64,000 nt of DNA. Origin: Otis tarda (Eukaryota; Chordata; Aves; Otidiformes; Otididae). Below, piece after piece: positions 60,351-64,000 of this stretch. Made by a program: the position numbers and the translations under genes. The notes beneath the pieces were generated by a model that was given only the letters and a program-made list of their open reading frames with translations, was not told the DNA's origin and made no database searches. Positions within the stretch are counted from its first letter, which is position 1. Each line of letters starts with the position of its first letter. The stretch covers positions 21,243,115-21,307,114 of the forward strand of contig CM048556.1 of NCBI GenBank assembly GCA_026413225.1. The letters are read 5' to 3'.

Positions 60351-63300
60351 GGCACATCTTTGCCATGCATTCAGCATCCACAGGAGAGAATCAGCAATGA
60401 GAAACGAAGGACTTGCCCACAGTAGGGATGGCTTAAATCTTAACACCTTGATTCAGACCTTGATTCCAGATTCCTTAAAATCAGAGTGGTTGGGATCCCA
60501 AGTGCTTTACACTCAAAGCATAGGAACAAAATGGAAAATTCAGATGCTGAATTCAAGACAGAAATATTTGTATCCAGGGTACCTGGCCACTCACAGAATT
60601 TATGTCAGGTGTACAAACGAAGAGGAAAGAGAGACACTAAAAGAAACTTAGTCTGTACCTGAAAACAGTTGTCTAATTGTTTTACAGGGCAAACTGGAAG
60701 GCTGCCAGCTTATTGTTGCTGCTGGATTTCCCTCTGCCCACCGGCAAGCTGGAAGACTTTGAGTCAAAATCACGCCGGCTCTGCTAGAGCCGCAGCTGTT
60801 TGCAGAGCCAGCACGTGCCCCTGCAGCAGCAGAACATCATGACATATTTGCTGGTATTTAGTTGTTCGTGTATTTTCAGAGTTCTCCTGAGCTGTCCCTG
60901 TCTCCTTTAGGGCTAGCACAGGAAAGCCACGCAATTAAAAGTTTTAAAAGATCTCCAGTTTCACTCTAAAAACCCCAAAAGCAGGCACAATGCTGCTAGA
61001 AAAGACGATCCAATCGATCACCTCTGGAGACAAAGCAAGGTTCTTCCTTTGATAATTTTTCACCCCTGTTCTCACTGGCTCTGCCCTTCCTTGCCCCTCT
61101 CCATTCATGCCTTTGTGCTCGTTTAATTTAGCAAGCAAAACCTTCTGCAATTGTTCTTCCTTAGGCTTACGACTAGATTTTTTTTTTTTGCTGTCTAGTT
61201 TAAAATTAATTTCCAAATATTTTAACTCCAAACATGGTTTTGACCTTATTTACCTAAAGCATTTCAAAGCACATCGAAATGAAGCCAGTACAACTCTGTG
61301 TTTAGACAAACCCTTGAATTCACGCCATTTTTCCTCAAGTGCTCTCCCTGGCTTAGCCCAATATTTCCTTCCCTTGCTTTGTGCTTACAATGTTGAGCTC
61401 ATTTGAGTTGCGTAGCCACTGCTTACTTAAACCTGTTTGGCTCTTGTAAAGTTCTGCTGCTCGTCTCTGAAATATCTTTGGTTTAATTAAGCAAGTTCTC
61501 TTCTCTAAGCAACTGTGCAAGTGGTAGAGGAGCTCAGAGCAGCTGGTGATTTTCTGCTCTGTCAGATTTTTGCCCATTATTGAAGATTTTGGAATAAACA
61601 GGAGCATGGAGAGCGATGCAGCAAACCCAGTTCTAGTGTCCCTTCATCTGTCAGCCTCCTTTGGTGGCAATAATTTTATCCATCACGAAGTGGACAACGT
61701 TTATCCTAAATGATGTGTTTCAGCATCTCAGCACGGGTTCCTACAGACGGAAAAAAACCCAAACATGAAGCAGAGAGATGAGCTGATAGGCTCTGTAAAC
61801 CCTAGGACCCAATTCATTCAGGAGCTGTCATACCAATCTTCTTTTCTTTAGAAGATGCATTTTTTACATTTTCCTTTTTATCCAAAGGGGTTTCAAGACG
61901 CAGCCTCTGGATCTCATCACACGGACACTTACTGTCTCCTCTGCAGCAGGTCAAGGGGAAGCTGCACATTTTCTGCATATGATGGGTGAAAGTATGCGCG
62001 CCTTGTGCTGTTATTATGGATGATTGTGGAGACTGTTCCTAAGGATAACGTTTTTTTTTCTTTCTGGGCAATAATGCAGAAGGCCAGCAATCAGTAACTG
62101 GTCATTTTGAGAAGATATTAGTTTTGTTTGCTGAATCTGGAGACACACTGTACCTTCTCTGCTGGTTAGAAAGCTCACCAGATAAGCAGGGGTTGGGCTT
62201 TTTCTGATGCAGCCTTTGAACTCTCACAAAGAGAGTTGAATTATGTCACTTTTTGACTGCGATCCAGGTTCCCAGATGCTTGCAGGAGCCACCACTCTTC
62301 ACAGTGTTCTGCACTGTATTTTACTTCAAAACTCTCAATATTTTCCTATTCCATGATGAAAAAGAGAAATCACTTTGGAGCATCACACTGAAGTGCAACA
62401 GCTTCCCTCTTGCCTCCCTAATTCCGATGAAGATCATGGCTGTCTGAGCTGTTTTTACATTTCCTGGGGACTAGAAGTCATATTCATGCTCCATAAGCAA
62501 AGGTGTTTATCATTTCAAATGAACAAGACTCTTCGATATTTAACTAACAGAACACGGTATACTGTCGTACACCTCAGCAGCTCCGTGTAAAGAGCTGTGG
62601 GATATGGGCATGAAAGAGAGGGATAAAATCTTTAAATTACGCTCCTGCGTGCATTTGATTTTCAGTACGAGAGACTGACTCTCCCTCGAGCACCGGGAAA
62701 GGCAATAGGCTGGTGGCAGTGCTGAATACAGAGGAAGCAGCGACGGCAATTCCAGCTCAGCAGTCTGTGCTCTGATCCCTCCATTTGGAGGTCAAGATTG
62801 GTGAGAAGAACCTCCCAAGTGCCCAAGAAGGGGTTACTGGGAAACCACGGGCTCTCTGAGGTAGAAGCAAATCACGTTTCTGTGAACCACACATCTGGAG
62901 GTGCTCTGCTGTAATGGGAAACCAGAATCCAGGCCTTGGAGACCCATTAGCATTTCCCATCTACATCCTTTCAGAGCAGCGGTGAAAACCCCACATCTTC
63001 GTCACATTCCAGCCCACGTGGTTACATTATCCCCCTGTCAAAGTCACTTCTTCTCCTAAAGGACTCCAGTAGTATTGCTGGCCTCAGTGCAGATACTGGT
63101 ACAGCGCCAGCAATGAGCGGAGGGTTTGAGTTGCCATTCGTATCCACCCTTTTAACTGCCAAGACCACCTATGAAGTCCAGAGTCCAAGAGCTAGTACCA
63201 AATACCAAATATATCTGACTAGTGTTCATCAGCCCGCGCTGGAGAGCAGAAACTGGCTCTCAGGAGAGCCATAATCTGCCAAAAAAATAGCTTTTAAAAC

Positions 63301-64000
63301 CCAGAATACATATTTCTGTCAGGACTGCGAAACGATACATTTTATATGCAAGTGCTATTCTGCTAGCATTATTTATTAGGCAGCTTTAAAGAAAGCAAGA
63401 AGTCTTGTTTCTAAATCCTGAGTGCTGATCATTGAGATTCCTCATTTTATCTATTTTTGTATTTTTTAATTTTAGCCATTTGCACTTATGAACCTTGTAC
63501 TGGGGAATGAAGCGAAACAAACGGAGCCAAAGGTTTATTTCTTTATACGTTTGGCAACGCACATTTTCCCCACACTGCAAATATGTCTCAACCCTGGAAG
63601 AACCAAGAATCATGACCAGGGCTGAGAGGGAACATTCAGTTTGCAAGGCCCAGACACCCCTCAATCCATGTGCTGCGGCTACTGGTAGGACAAGAATATA
63701 CAACCAAAACCCATCAGTGTTCATCACCTACCGACACGTGCTTTGCAAGGAGCTTTAAAAACGAGGCTTTGCAGGACGAGAGGAGAAGGCTGACGAAGGG
63801 TTAAACGTTTCCTGCCTTGAATCTAGAATCACGTAATGCGGAATGAATGTTTCAGCTCAAAATGTTTCCTCACTCTGACAGTTTCATGGTGTGAGGTCAA
63901 AGTGTGGGAGAGATGGGGAGAAATGAGGGGGAACGTGGAGCGGTGAGCTAGCAAACCCAGAGAAGCACCCAGACGCCCGGAGAAAGAAAAAGGATGGTTT

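Larger units (their letters stand above)
57220..64000. other. Intergenic region downstream of the RASL11-like gene
   Basis: About 6.8 kb with no recognisable coding exon on either strand. It contains a fairly clear MIR element (59815-59985), a doubtful MIR piece (60281-60350), a T-run at about 59028-59041 and a 20-base near-perfect palindrome (58633-58652). No GTF3A or MTIF3 exon, the next genes in the human order, is seen before the window ends. Confidence 0.5.

Noticed and set aside
63386..63758. Open frames near the window end, possibly a next-gene exon
   Set aside because: Neither strand resembles GTF3A, MTIF3 or any family I know, and no convincing splice sites bound a conserved block.

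Overview
This is vertebrate nuclear DNA, most likely from a bird. The genes have short introns, GC-rich gene ends alternate with AT-rich introns, and recognisable transposons are few: one decayed CR1-like piece and a few old MIR-like SINE pieces. A close sauropsid relative cannot be excluded. There are no bacterial or viral genes, CRISPR arrays or operons.

Three protein-coding genes can be built. (1) An intronless-coding class A GPCR of the GPR3/6/12 group, closest to GPR12 (minus strand, 3117-4142), has a probable TATA promoter near 5220 and a GC-rich minisatellite in its predicted 5' intron. (2) A complete nine-exon deubiquitinase of the USP12/USP46 group (minus strand, coding 18052-44066, 369 aa) starts in a CpG island at about 43.65-44.42 kb. 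(3) A complete four-exon Ras-like small GTPase of the RASL11 group (plus strand, coding 50245-56796, 250 aa). Every splice junction in (2) and (3) is GT-AG and the phases close without a frameshift.

Order and orientation, GPR12(-) USP12(-) RASL11A(+), match the human chromosome 13q12 neighbourhood, but in a much smaller span. All three proteins differ from the mammalian ones more than expected for strict orthologues. The deubiquitinase carries several USP46-type residues in a USP12 frame, the GTPase mixes RASL11A and RASL11B features, the GPCR core is clearly diverged from GPR12, and no RPL21 is visible between the second and third genes. The leading hypothesis is a second USP12-type paralogous block, from the early vertebrate genome duplications, kept in this lineage and lost in mammals. 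Comparisons with known proteins were made from memory, so a phylogeny must decide. Symbols below mean 'USP12-, RASL11A- or GPR12-like'.

Layout: 1-3.1 kb, GC-rich flank with no gene; 3.1-5.9 kb, GPCR, minisatellite and promoter; 5.9-15.8 kb, GC-rich, minisatellite-containing intergenic DNA; 15.8-44.1 kb, USP12-like gene; 44.4-49.9 kb, intergenic with a CR1 remnant; 49.9-57.1 kb, RASL11-like gene; 57.1-64 kb, intergenic with MIR-like pieces. Known roles of the families are Gs/cAMP signalling (GPR12), WDR48/WDR20-dependent deubiquitination (USP12) and a nucleolar or otherwise non-membrane small GTPase (RASL11). They share a neighbourhood, not an evident pathway.
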